A stretch of 39,598 nucleotides of DNA, taken from the NCBI GenBank assembly GCA_036490955.1, contig DASXCX010000230.1, positions 1 through 39,598 of the forward strand, given 5' to 3'. This document shows positions 24,126-31,377 of this stretch, one piece after another. This DNA comes from CAIKMD01 sp036490955. Its GTDB lineage: Bacteria; Pseudomonadota; Alphaproteobacteria; ATCC43930; CGMCC-115725. Each line of letters opens with the position of its first letter. Within the stretch, counting starts at the first letter, position 1. The translations under genes were made by a program, and so were the position numbers. Under the pieces are notes generated by a model that was not told the origin of the DNA, did not search any database, and saw only the letters and a list, made by a program, of their open reading frames with translations.

Positions 24126-25512
24126 AGCGGCGCGCCAGCTTGCCGGAGGCGCCGATGTCGAGCGAAGGTACGGCCCGCAGCATCGCCGGCACTTTATGCG
24201 CGGGCAGCGCCTGGCGGCAGGCAGCGATGATATCGCGCTTAATCGCATCGAGCGGCTTGTCCGCTGCCGCATCCTCGAGCACGATATCGGCGACGACGAG
24301 CGCGCCGGTGATCGGATTGCGCTGCGCACGCACCCGTACCATGCGCACGCTCGGCAAGCGGCTGATCACCGCCTCGACCTCTTCCGGATGGACTTTCTGT
24401 CCGCCGACATTGATCACGCCTTCGCGCCGGCCGACAAAGTGATAACGGCCGTCGCGCAAATCGATCATGTCGGCGGTGTCGACGAAGCCCTCTGCATCCA
24501 TCAGCGCGCCGCGCGTGCCGAGATAGCGCGAAGCGGTGCGCGGCGAGCGGATGCGCAGCGAGCCGTCGACGACGCGCAACTCGGCCTTGGCGCCAGCGCC
24601 GTGGACAATCGATGCGGGAAAACCGGCACGGCCATCATCCACCTCGAAAGCGAGACCGGCCTCGGTGGAGGCGAAGGCGTGCGCGACCGAGGCTTTGGGA
24701 AACGAGGCGGCGAGATGATCGAGGATGGCCTGATCCGCGATCTCGCCCGAAAGACGGACATAGCGCGGCACGATGCGATCCCTGGCGTCGCTCATCAGCG
24801 CGCGCCGCCAATGCGAGGGCGTGCCCGAGATGTGCGTGACCCCGCACGAGGCGGCGCGATCGAGGAAGGCCGCGACGGGCTCGCCCGCTTGCGAGAGCAC
24901 CAGCGAGGCGCCGCCGACCAACGCGCGCAGCAATATCTGGACCCCGCCATAGCGGCGGATGTCGTAGAAGGTGCTCCACACGGCGCCCCGCGCCTTGGCG
25001 TGAAAGTCATCGACGGGACCGGTGAGGCTCAAGAGCGTGTGCGCGACCAGCTTCGGTCGATCGCTGGTGCCCGAGGTGAAGAGCACCCATTCCGTCGCAA
25101 AGTTGCGATCCTCGGCCGGATCGAGCGGATAGCGCGCCTCGATCTCGACGAAGACGACCGGCCTGGCGTCGTGCGCCTGCTCGGCGAGCGCGGTGCTGTC
25201 GGTGACGATTGCCTCGATCTCGGCTTCGGCGATGACCAGCGCGAGATGCTCGAGCGTGAAATCCGTCGGGCACAGTACGAGCCGTGCGGCGATACCGTCG
25301 AGCTGCAAAAGTGCTTCAACGACGGCGCGCTGGCGCTTGCACCAGACGAGCAGCGACTTGCCGCGGAAGCGCGCGAGCGGCGCAGCGATGGTGCCGAGAG
25401 ACAAAAGACCGCCGAGCGCGGAGCGGCCGGCCGAATCGGCGACGAACCGGTCGGATTCGGGCCCCGCCCGCTTCGTCAGGTGCCAGAGCGTGTGCGGCTC
25501 AGGCGGCGGCAT
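24118..25512 (-). CDS. Acyl-/aminoacyl-adenylate ligase for the cluster ACP
   Basis: 464 residues of the ANL superfamily, short at the N-terminus but with all core motifs: A3 LFTSGTSDRPK (144-154), A5 AFASTEAGL, A7 VDTAD (344-348), A8 GRREGVINVGGQKV, and the catalytic A10 Lys458 in SGKLARRY. It makes an acyl-adenylate and, from its context, transfers it to the ACP, whose gene overlaps its start by 14 bases. Lack of an attached carrier or condensation domain marks it as a free-standing ligase. The usual amino-acid-binding Asp (A4) cannot be assigned by eye, so the substrate could be a fatty, aryl or amino acid. The start overlap implies translational coupling. Confidence 0.9.
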   Translation of the reverse strand: MPPPEPHTLWHLTKRAGPESDRFVADSAGRSALGGLLSLGTIAAPLARFRGKSLLVWCKRQRAVVEALLQLDGIAARLVLCPTDFTLEHLALVIAEAEIEAIVTDSTALAEQAHDARPVVFVEIEARYPLDPAEDRNFATEWVLFTSGTSDRPKLVAHTLLSLTGPVDDFHAKARGAVWSTFYDIRRYGGVQILLRALVGGASLVLSQAGEPVAAFLDRAASCGVTHISGTPSHWRRALMSDARDRIVPRYVRLSGEIADQAILDHLAASFPKASVAHAFASTEAGLAFEVDDGRAGFPASIVHGAGAKAELRVVDGSLRIRSPRTASRYLGTRGALMDAEGFVDTADMIDLRDGRYHFVGRREGVINVGGQKVHPEEVEAVISRLPSVRMVRVRAQRNPITGALVVADIVLEDAAADKPLDAIKRDIIAACRQALPAHKVPAMLRAVPSLDIGASGKLARRYA

Positions 25513-25741
25513 TCTCGTAGAGCGCGATGAAATCGCCGACCGTCACGGGGAAACGGTCGATCTCCGCGGCGAAGGGATCGACGCCGAGCCGATCATCGAG
25601 CCGCGCCACCAGCACGGCGATGCACAGCGAATCGAGTCCGGAATCGAGCAGCGGCAGATCGTCGGACAGCGCTGGCAGGTGACGCTCGTGCTGCTGGCCG
25701 ATCTCGGCGATCGTATCGAGAACCGTCGTGCGAATGTCCAT
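25499..25741 (-). CDS. Free-standing acyl carrier protein
   Basis: 80 residues from ATG 25741. A four-helix carrier with the phosphopantetheine-attachment Ser38 in LDSGLDSLCIAVLV; VDPFAAEIDRFPVTVGDFIAL is helix three and the C-terminal helix. It is acidic, as usual for ACPs. The gene overlaps the ligase (14 bases) and lies 11 bases after the HDO-like gene, so ligase, ACP and oxidase are likely one functional module: load, hold and oxidise. It is not the primary FabF-linked ACP: a Cys follows the DSL motif and no fab genes are adjacent. A longer start to 25840 would overlap the oxidase coding region and is rejected. Confidence 0.92.
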   Translation of the reverse strand: MDIRTTVLDTIAEIGQQHERHLPALSDDLPLLDSGLDSLCIAVLVARLDDRLGVDPFAAEIDRFPVTVGDFIALYENAAA

Positions 25742-25752
25742 TGCGGTTTTCT

Positions 25753-26433
25753 TTATGCCACGCGGGAAGAATGGCTGGCCGGTGCCGGCAACGCGAGCAC
25801 CGGGGCGAAGCCGACGAACAAATCGTAGAAGGCGGACCAAAGCGGCAGGATGCGATCGTCCGGCTTCAGATGTCGCGCCAGAGCCCCATGCCCCATGGCG
25901 GGATTGCTGTCGAATTCGATATGGGCGATCAAGAAATAGCGGAATCCGGCGACAACGGGATTATCCGTCGACCGCGATTTGAGGATCGCGCGGAAGACAC
26001 GCTCGAGCCCGCCGTCCTCATAACTGGCGATGCTGAGCGCGCGCGTCTCGCGATCCATCTCCCGTACCGCGGCGAGATAGCGCGCGCCGGCGGCCTCGAA
26101 GCGATGGCGTTTCGCCTCCGGAATGGGAGCGAGCGCGAGCACGCGGCGCATGAATTCCCAGTGATGCATCTTTTCCCCCGGCTCGGCGACGTTCGGCCAA
26201 GGCGAGAGATTGTCGGTGTTCGATTCCTCGCGCTCGAGATTCCGCAGCTTCGGATCGTCGGGATAGAGCGCGCGCGCCACTTCCATATTTTCCTGGAACT
26301 GGATGGAAAAAAAATAATAAGCCCACGCGGCATCGATCATGCCTGCCTCGTCGAGATCCGGCCAGCGGAGATCGCAAATCTCGTCGATCACCTGCTTGAA
26401 GCAAAACTCTTCGCCACGCGAAGCGCCACCCAT
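25753..26433 (-). CDS. Haem-oxygenase-fold iron enzyme (HDO-like)
   Basis: 226 residues from ATG 26433, preceded by GAAGAGG. An open frame continues to TTG 26544, but its codons (TTA, ATA, AGG, ACA) differ from the G/C-ending coding region and it contains a dyad, so it is taken as promoter. The protein is all-helical. Candidate metal ligands are Glu48/Glu51 (FQENMEVA), E87-x2-H90 (GEKMHHW), Glu139, H171-x3-D175 and His182 (IAHIEFD, then GHGALARHL). This pattern resembles haem-oxygenase-like diiron oxidases (UndA, BesC, SznF, CADD) and 'iron-containing redox enzymes', which desaturate, cleave or N-oxidise substrates. Being next to the ACP, it probably acts on a carrier-bound substrate. The fold assignment is by motif only. 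Confidence 0.65.
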   Translation of the reverse strand: MGGASRGEEFCFKQVIDEICDLRWPDLDEAGMIDAAWAYYFFSIQFQENMEVARALYPDDPKLRNLEREESNTDNLSPWPNVAEPGEKMHHWEFMRRVLALAPIPEAKRHRFEAAGARYLAAVREMDRETRALSIASYEDGGLERVFRAILKSRSTDNPVVAGFRYFLIAHIEFDSNPAMGHGALARHLKPDDRILPLWSAFYDLFVGFAPVLALPAPASHSSRVA

Positions 26434-26490
26434 CACCACTGCCTCTTCAACCAATATGGACGTGTTGCGAAACGCCCTTGCTTCCCAAGT

Positions 26491-26507
26491 TGTTGGGCGC
26501 CCCAACA
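26491..26507. promoter_or_regulatory. Dyad 1: TGTTGGG-CGC-CCCAACA
   Basis: Perfect 7-base arms around CGC. A further CCCAA half-site at 26484-26488 makes three alternating CCCAA/TTGGG elements. It looks like a repressor operator 58 bases upstream of the leftward start at 26433. Confidence 0.5.
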
Positions 26508-26592
26508 CTAAGGCACGCCCCATTCGCCGCAGCGTGCCATTCAATCGTTAAATAATCCGTGCGGCGCGCGATCGCCGGCCGTTCCGACTTAT

Positions 26593-26614
26593 CTAAAATG
26601 TGCGCTAATTTTAG
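26593..26614. promoter_or_regulatory. Dyad 2: CTAAAAT-N8-ATTTTAG
   Basis: Perfect 7-base arms at 26593-26599 and 26608-26614. The left arm includes TAAAAT, a possible -10 for the rightward arm, so a protein bound here could block or set its promoter. Confidence 0.45.
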
Positions 26615-26628
26615 ACCGCTGGTAACGC

Positions 26629-26648
26629 TCGGCATTCCCTAATGCCGA
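26629..26648 (+). promoter_or_regulatory. Dyad 3: hairpin just before the MetY-like start
   Basis: TCGGCATT-CCCT-AATGCCGA, perfect 8-base arms with a 4-base loop, ending three bases before ATG 26652. No Shine-Dalgarno is visible outside it, so the hairpin would occupy the initiation region of the mRNA. It may be translational control or an operator. Confidence 0.5.
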
Positions 26649-26651
26649 ACA

Positions 26652-27953
26652 ATGCGGACCGAAACGCTCGCCATTCATGCCGGTTACGACGCGGACATGC
26701 CCGTTAGATCGGTCGCCGTTCCTATTTACCAAACCGTCGCCTTTGAATTCGACAGCGCGGTCCATGCCGCTGCGCTCTTCGATCTCGAAGTCGAGGGCTT
26801 CCGCTATAGCCGGATCAGCAATCCGACGACGGCGGTGCTCGAGCGGCGCCTGGCGGCGCTGCATGGCGGCGCCGGCGCGCTTTGCCTTGCCTCGGGCCAG
26901 GCGGCGCTGCACAGCGCGATCCTCGGTATCGCCGAGACCGGCCGCAACATTGTCTCGGTACCGCAGCTTTACGGCACCACGCACACGCTCTTCTCTCATG
27001 TCCTGCCGCGCATGGGCATCACGGCGCGCTTTGCCGCGTCGGACCAGGCCGCGGATATCGCGACATTGATCGACGCGAACACGATCGCCGTCTTCTGCGA
27101 GACCGTCGGCAATCCCGCCGGCAATATCTGCGACATCGAGGCGCTAGCCGCCGTCGCGCATGCGCAAGGCGTACCGTTGCTCGTCGACAACACGGTCCCT
27201 TCGCCGGTTCTACTGCGGCCGATCGAGTTCGGCGCCGACATCATCGTCGAATCGATGACGAAATTCCTGGGTGGCCATGGCACGACGCTTGGCGGCGTCA
27301 TCGTCGATAGCGGCAGCTTCCCCTGGGATCGCTCGGCCACGCGTTTCCCGATGCTCAACGAGCCGGATCAATCCTATCATGGCCTCATTTACGTCGAGCA
27401 CTTCGGCCCAACCGCTTATATCGAACGGTGCCGCAATTACTGTCTGCGTACCACCGGCGCCGCGCTATCGCCGCTGAGTGCGTTCCTTCTGCTGCAAGGC
27501 GTCGAGACCGTCGCGCTCCGCGTCGAGCGCCATGTCGCAAACGCCCGCCGTGTCGCCGAGGCTTTAGCCAGCGACTCGCGCGTCGCCTGGATTTCTTACG
27601 CCGGCTCCCCCGACAGTCCTTATTACGCGTTGGCGCAGAAATATTTGGGCGGACAGGCTTGCTCGCTCCTGACCTTCGGCGTGCGCGGCGACGCCGACGC
27701 CGGCGCCCGCTTTTACGACGCGCTCCGTCTGGTAAAGCGGCTGGTCAATCTCGGCGACGCCAAATCGGTCGCCTGCCATCCGGCTTCGACAACCCATCGC
27801 CAGATGAATCCGGAGCAGCAGCGCAAGGCCGGCATCACCCCGGAGACGATCCGGCTCAGCGTCGGCATCGAGCATATCGACGACATCCTTGCCGATATCG
27901 ATCAGGCCCTTTCTGCCGCGGCGCGGCCGCCAACCTCCATCGCGGCGGGCTGA
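26652..27953 (+). CDS. MetY-like gamma-replacement PLP enzyme
   Basis: 433 residues of the Cys/Met-metabolism PLP family, closest in pattern to O-acetylhomoserine sulfhydrylase: TLAIHAGYD, SVAVPIYQTVAFEF, YSRISNPTTAVLERRLAALHGG, SGQAALHSAI, and the PLP Lys204 in SMTKFLGGHGTTLGG. The C-terminal DAKSVACHPASTTHRQM is the substrate-carboxylate region. MetY replaces the O-acyl group of an acylhomoserine with a nucleophile, in methionine synthesis a sulfide. MetY-like domains also form the ether in rhizobitoxine biosynthesis (RtxA). Here the next genes are a MetA-like acyltransferase (6 bases), a PLP decarboxylase and a thioesterase. That context suggests a specialised nucleophile, although plain methionine synthesis cannot be excluded. 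Confidence 0.9.
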   Translation: MRTETLAIHAGYDADMPVRSVAVPIYQTVAFEFDSAVHAAALFDLEVEGFRYSRISNPTTAVLERRLAALHGGAGALCLASGQAALHSAILGIAETGRNIVSVPQLYGTTHTLFSHVLPRMGITARFAASDQAADIATLIDANTIAVFCETVGNPAGNICDIEALAAVAHAQGVPLLVDNTVPSPVLLRPIEFGADIIVESMTKFLGGHGTTLGGVIVDSGSFPWDRSATRFPMLNEPDQSYHGLIYVEHFGPTAYIERCRNYCLRTTGAALSPLSAFLLLQGVETVALRVERHVANARRVAEALASDSRVAWISYAGSPDSPYYALAQKYLGGQACSLLTFGVRGDADAGARFYDALRLVKRLVNLGDAKSVACHPASTTHRQMNPEQQRKAGITPETIRLSVGIEHIDDILADIDQALSAAARPPTSIAAG

Positions 27954-27959
27954 ACAACA

Positions 27960-28916
27960 GTGAGTGACGATTTGCGCAACGGCGATGCGGCCCATCTCCT
28001 CATCGGCATCGTCAATAACATGCCGGCTGCCGCCAAAAAGGCGACCGAGGAACAGTTCATGCAGTTGCTCGCCACGGCGGCGGATGAACGTGGCATGCCG
28101 ATCAGGCTTTTCGTCGTCGAGAACGATCCGAGCCGCGCCGAGGAGACGCTGCACGAGCTGCAACAGCTTCAGCCCGACGCGATCATCGTCACGGGCGACG
28201 AGCCACGCCGCAAGTCGATGCTCGATGAGCCGATCTGGCCCGCTCTCGCGCGGCTGGTCGATTGGGCAACCGATCATACCATCGGAACGGTCTGGTCCTG
28301 TATGGCGGCGCACGCTGCGGTGCTCCGCCTCGACCATATCGCCCGGGGCCAGATGCCACAAAAGCTTTCCGGCATCTATGAATGCGAGGTCGCGACCGAC
28401 CATCCGCTGCTCGAGGGGTTACCGGAACGCTGGTCGGTGCCGCATTCGCGCTACAACATGGTCGAGGAACGCGCTCTCGAAAGCGCCGGCTACCGGATCC
28501 TCACCCGTTCGCCGCGCATCGGCGCAGACAGCTTCATTAAGCAGGTCGGCGGCAGTCTCTTCCTCTTCCTGCAAGGCCATCCCGAATATGCGCGGGACAG
28601 TCTCTTCCGCGAATATCGCCGGGATGTCCGCCGCTACCTGACCGGCGAAGCGGAGACCTACCCGGAAATGCCGGAGAATTATTTCGGCCCCGAGACGGCG
28701 CGCGAACTCGCGAAGCTTCGCACCCAAGCCGAGCGCTCGCCCAGCTCGCGCCTGCTCGCCGCGCTCTATGCCGTCTTTACGGCAGCAGCGATTCCGCCTT
28801 GCAAGACGCCCGCGGTCAGGCTCTACGCGAATTGGCTCGGCTATCTGGCGCAAGAAAAAGCGCGCCGCCTTGGCGATCTGCCGGCCGCGCTCGAAGAACG
28901 GCGCGGCGCGGCGTGA
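27960..28916 (+). CDS. MetA-like homoserine O-acyltransferase
   Basis: 318 residues from GTG 27960, no ATG alternative. It is a class I glutamine-amidotransferase-like fold of the MetA family: LLIGIVNNMPAAAKKATEEQF aligns with the MetA N-terminal IAILNLMP...TE.Q block; the catalytic Cys114 is in VWSCMAAHAAV; H207-x-E209 (GHPEYARDSL) completes the triad; ANWLGYLAQ matches the C-terminal NWLNYYVYQ. Canonical MetA has a longer N-terminus (about 25 more residues), and this protein has an inserted helical segment before NWL. MetA acylates homoserine with succinyl- or acetyl-CoA, producing the MetY substrate. It overlaps the decarboxylase gene by four bases. It is divergent enough that acyl donor and acceptor are uncertain. 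Confidence 0.85.
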   Translation: MSDDLRNGDAAHLLIGIVNNMPAAAKKATEEQFMQLLATAADERGMPIRLFVVENDPSRAEETLHELQQLQPDAIIVTGDEPRRKSMLDEPIWPALARLVDWATDHTIGTVWSCMAAHAAVLRLDHIARGQMPQKLSGIYECEVATDHPLLEGLPERWSVPHSRYNMVEERALESAGYRILTRSPRIGADSFIKQVGGSLFLFLQGHPEYARDSLFREYRRDVRRYLTGEAETYPEMPENYFGPETARELAKLRTQAERSPSSRLLAALYAVFTAAAIPPCKTPAVRLYANWLGYLAQEKARRLGDLPAALEERRGAA

Positions 28917-30352
28917 GCGCAACGGTGCTCTTCCCCTCGCCCGCGCAGCGTCGCGATTGGGGCGAGGCCCTTACCGCGTTGCTGGCCGAAGCCGAGCGGC
29001 GCGTCGCCGACGGACCGGTGACGCCGCGCTTCGACCGGGCACGCTTTGCCGATGAACTCGCCGCCTTCGACTTCTCGCGGCCCGTGCCGTTCGAGGAGCT
29101 GACGGCGTGGACCGTCGCGCAGCTGGGGCATGGCGTCACCCATATGACGCATCCACGCTACCTCGGTCTCTTCAATCCGGCACCGAGCTTCCCGGCGCAA
29201 TGCGCCGATCGCATCAGCGCGACCTTCAATGCGCAACTGGCCAGCCAAACGACCTCGCCGGTCGCGGTTGCGATCGAAGCGCATGTGATTCGCGCCGTCG
29301 CGCATCGCGCCGGCTTGCCCGAGCGATCGGTCGGGCATTTCACCTCCGGCGGCTCGGAGGCCAACGGCACGGCGCTGATCTGTGCGCTAACCCGCGCCGA
29401 GCCAGGCTTTGCCGCCAAAGGCACCCGTGCTTTCCGCGGCGCGCCGAGCTTTTATGTCTCGGCGGATTGCCACCTCGCCTGGATGAAGCTTGCCCATATG
29501 AGCGGCGTGGGCCGCGAGGCGGTGCATTTCATTCCGACCGACGAGATGGGACGCATGCGCAGCGACGCGCTCGCCGCGGCGATTACCACCGATCGCCGCG
29601 CCGGTCGCGTGCCGGTCATGATCGTCGCGACGGCGGGCACGACCGCCGCCGGCGTGATCGATCCGCTGTCGGCTTGCGCGACGGTCGCACAACGCGAAGG
29701 GCTTTGGTTCCATGTCGACGCCGCTTGGGGCGGCGGCGCGATCGCCTCGGATCGGCTGCGCCCGCTGCTCGCCGGCATCGAGGCCGCGGATTCGATTACC
29801 ATCGATGCACATAAATGGTTCGCGACGACGATGGGCAGCGGCATGTTCTTGACCCCCCATGCCGAGGCGCTGGCGAATGCCTTTGCGGTCGCGACGACGT
29901 TCATGCCCTCGCAAGCGGCCGATCTCGATCCCTATATGACGAGCGCGCAGTGGTCGCGCCGCTTCATAGGATTGAGGCTATTCCTCTCGCTCGCTGCCGG
30001 CGGCTGGGCGGCGCATGCCGCGCATGTCGAGCATTCCGTCGATCGGGCGCAGGAGTTGGCGGCACGGGCCAGCACGTATGGCTGGAGCGTCGTCAATGAG
30101 CCGAGGCTCGCAGTCGTTTGCATGACGCCGCCGCCCGGATCGCCACCGGTCCGCGAGATCGTCGCGCAGTTGCTCAACCGCGGCAGCGCCTGGCTCTCCG
30201 TCGCGAAATTCGCGGACCGCGACGTCGTGCGCGCCTGCGTGACCCATGGCGAGACGTCGAGCGCCGATATCGCCGTCGCGATCGACGCGCTGGAAGAGGT
30301 GCGCCTTGGTCTTCTCGGCCGCGCCAAGCCGGGGGAGCCGCCCCCTGCCTGA
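28913..30352 (+). CDS. Group II PLP-dependent amino-acid decarboxylase
   Basis: 479 residues from GTG 28913, overlapping the MetA-like stop (GTGA). Fold type I, aromatic/glutamate/diaminobutyrate decarboxylase group: MTHPRYLGLFNPAPS, GHFTSGGSEANGTAL, VSADCHLAW stacking His, VATAGTTAAGVIDPL, WFHVDAAWGGGA with the PLP Asp269, and the Schiff-base Lys301 in IDAHKWFATTMGSG. It removes CO2 from an amino acid to give an amine. In this operon the amine could be the nucleophile used by the MetY-like enzyme (for example ethanolamine-like from serine), or the enzyme could act on the pathway product; both are inference. The sequence appears complete. Confidence 0.9.
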   Translation: MSATVLFPSPAQRRDWGEALTALLAEAERRVADGPVTPRFDRARFADELAAFDFSRPVPFEELTAWTVAQLGHGVTHMTHPRYLGLFNPAPSFPAQCADRISATFNAQLASQTTSPVAVAIEAHVIRAVAHRAGLPERSVGHFTSGGSEANGTALICALTRAEPGFAAKGTRAFRGAPSFYVSADCHLAWMKLAHMSGVGREAVHFIPTDEMGRMRSDALAAAITTDRRAGRVPVMIVATAGTTAAGVIDPLSACATVAQREGLWFHVDAAWGGGAIASDRLRPLLAGIEAADSITIDAHKWFATTMGSGMFLTPHAEALANAFAVATTFMPSQAADLDPYMTSAQWSRRFIGLRLFLSLAAGGWAAHAAHVEHSVDRAQELAARASTYGWSVVNEPRLAVVCMTPPPGSPPVREIVAQLLNRGSAWLSVAKFADRDVVRACVTHGETSSADIAVAIDALEEVRLGLLGRAKPGEPPPA

Positions 30353-31367
30353 TACCCTCGCGAAGCTACCCGCCGCACAAGAGAAAAGTCGCGGCCTCGT
30401 GGCGTTGTTCGCGCGCATCGCGCGCGGCAGCCACACGGTGATCCTGCCGATCAACAAGGACGCGGAAGCCGGTGATGAGGCGTTGCCGGTATTCTATTGC
30501 GTTCATTCGCTGTCGGGCGCCGGCGGCACCGATTTCATCCACCTCGCCGAGCGCATGCCGGATATCCGCTTCTTTGGCATCCAGGCGCCGCCGGCGATGT
30601 TCGAGGACAAGAGCTTCGGCGGCTCGGTCGAAGGGCTCGCCGAATTCTACGCCGATGCGCTGATCCGCTTTCAGCCGCAGGGCTGCTTCTTCCTCGGCGG
30701 TTGGTCCGCCGGTGTCATCATCGGCCTCGAGGTCGCGGAGAAGCTGAGTGCGCGCGGCCGCCTCGTCAGTCTCTTCGCCGCAATCGACGCAACGCCTGAG
30801 AATACCCGGCTCGGCCTGCCGTCTTGGCATCCGCTCTATCTCGGCGAATGGGCGATCAACTCGGTGAGCTGGGTGATCAACGACGTGATCTTCGGCCAGG
30901 ACTCGCTACGCGCGCTAATGAAGCGCGGCGTCACCCGCGCGATGCTGCAGATGCGGCCGAATTGGCGCGGCAGCAAGGATGGGGGCGCCGAGACGCTCGA
31001 CGCCTTCATGGACGTCTCGCGCTATTCCGCGGCCGACAAAGCCTTCATGACGCGGCTTTACGCGGCACTCTTTGCGTACAAGCCCAAGCCTTATGCCGGA
31101 ACGGTGGTCGCCTACGAGGCGACAAAGAAGCCGCTCCTCCGCCTGCCGCAGATCGGCCGCGTGTGGCGCGCCCTCGCGCCGGGCGCGACCGTCGTGAAAG
31201 TGAAAGGCACGCATCTCAGCGTGCTGAGACCGGGCGATGTCGATCCGCTGGCCCGCGACCTCGCAGCGCGCATCATCGCGATCTGGGGGCTGAGACTCAC
31301 CGAGCCGGCGAACGCAAAGCCTATCCCCGCGGCGGAAGATCAAGCGCGAAAGCGCGAGCCCGCCTAG
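30306..31367 (+). CDS. NRPS-type thioesterase (alpha/beta hydrolase)
   Basis: About 353 residues. The start is uncertain: TTG 30306 is chosen because GGAAGAGG lies six bases upstream, giving a 47-base overlap with the decarboxylase; GTG 30399 is the main alternative. Seen: PVFYCVHSLSGAGGTDFIHLAERM (oxyanion region), FFGIQAPPAM, the nucleophile Ser in FLGGWSAGVIIGLEVAEKL, and the catalytic His in VKGTHLSVL. This is the type I thioesterase pattern found at the ends of NRPS/PKS proteins, with the usual longer lid region between. As a separate protein it would release or edit the acyl group on the cluster's ACP. It is the last gene of the rightward arm. Confidence 0.87.
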   Translation: MVFSAAPSRGSRPLPDTLAKLPAAQEKSRGLVALFARIARGSHTVILPINKDAEAGDEALPVFYCVHSLSGAGGTDFIHLAERMPDIRFFGIQAPPAMFEDKSFGGSVEGLAEFYADALIRFQPQGCFFLGGWSAGVIIGLEVAEKLSARGRLVSLFAAIDATPENTRLGLPSWHPLYLGEWAINSVSWVINDVIFGQDSLRALMKRGVTRAMLQMRPNWRGSKDGGAETLDAFMDVSRYSAADKAFMTRLYAALFAYKPKPYAGTVVAYEATKKPLLRLPQIGRVWRALAPGATVVKVKGTHLSVLRPGDVDPLARDLAARIIAIWGLRLTEPANAKPIPAAEDQARKREPA

Positions 31368-31377
31368 CGTCGGGTCT

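Larger units (their letters stand above)
26434..26651. promoter_or_regulatory. Divergent control region of the biosynthetic locus
   Basis: 218 bases between the start of the HDO-like gene and that of the MetY-like gene. It is AT-richer than its flanks and holds three perfect dyads, listed separately, so both arms of the locus are probably co-regulated here. No canonical S-box or SAM-II riboswitch core is seen. Confidence 0.6.

Noticed and set aside
26434..26544. Upstream TTG start (26544) for the HDO-like gene
   Set aside because: Codons there are AT-ending and rare for this genome, no ribosome binding site precedes the TTG, and the stretch contains a perfect dyad. ATG 26433 follows GAAGAGG.
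26581..26651. SAM-II or other methionine riboswitch upstream of the MetY-like gene
   Set aside because: Alphaproteobacterial methionine genes often carry SAM-II, so I looked for its conserved core and pseudoknot elements. The region instead contains two simple dyads and no recognisable SAM-II core.
26652..28916. MetY and MetA as ordinary methionine biosynthesis genes
   Set aside because: This cannot be excluded, but overlap and tight spacing with a decarboxylase and a thioesterase, and the unusual MetA-like protein, favour a specialised locus. It is kept as the main alternative.
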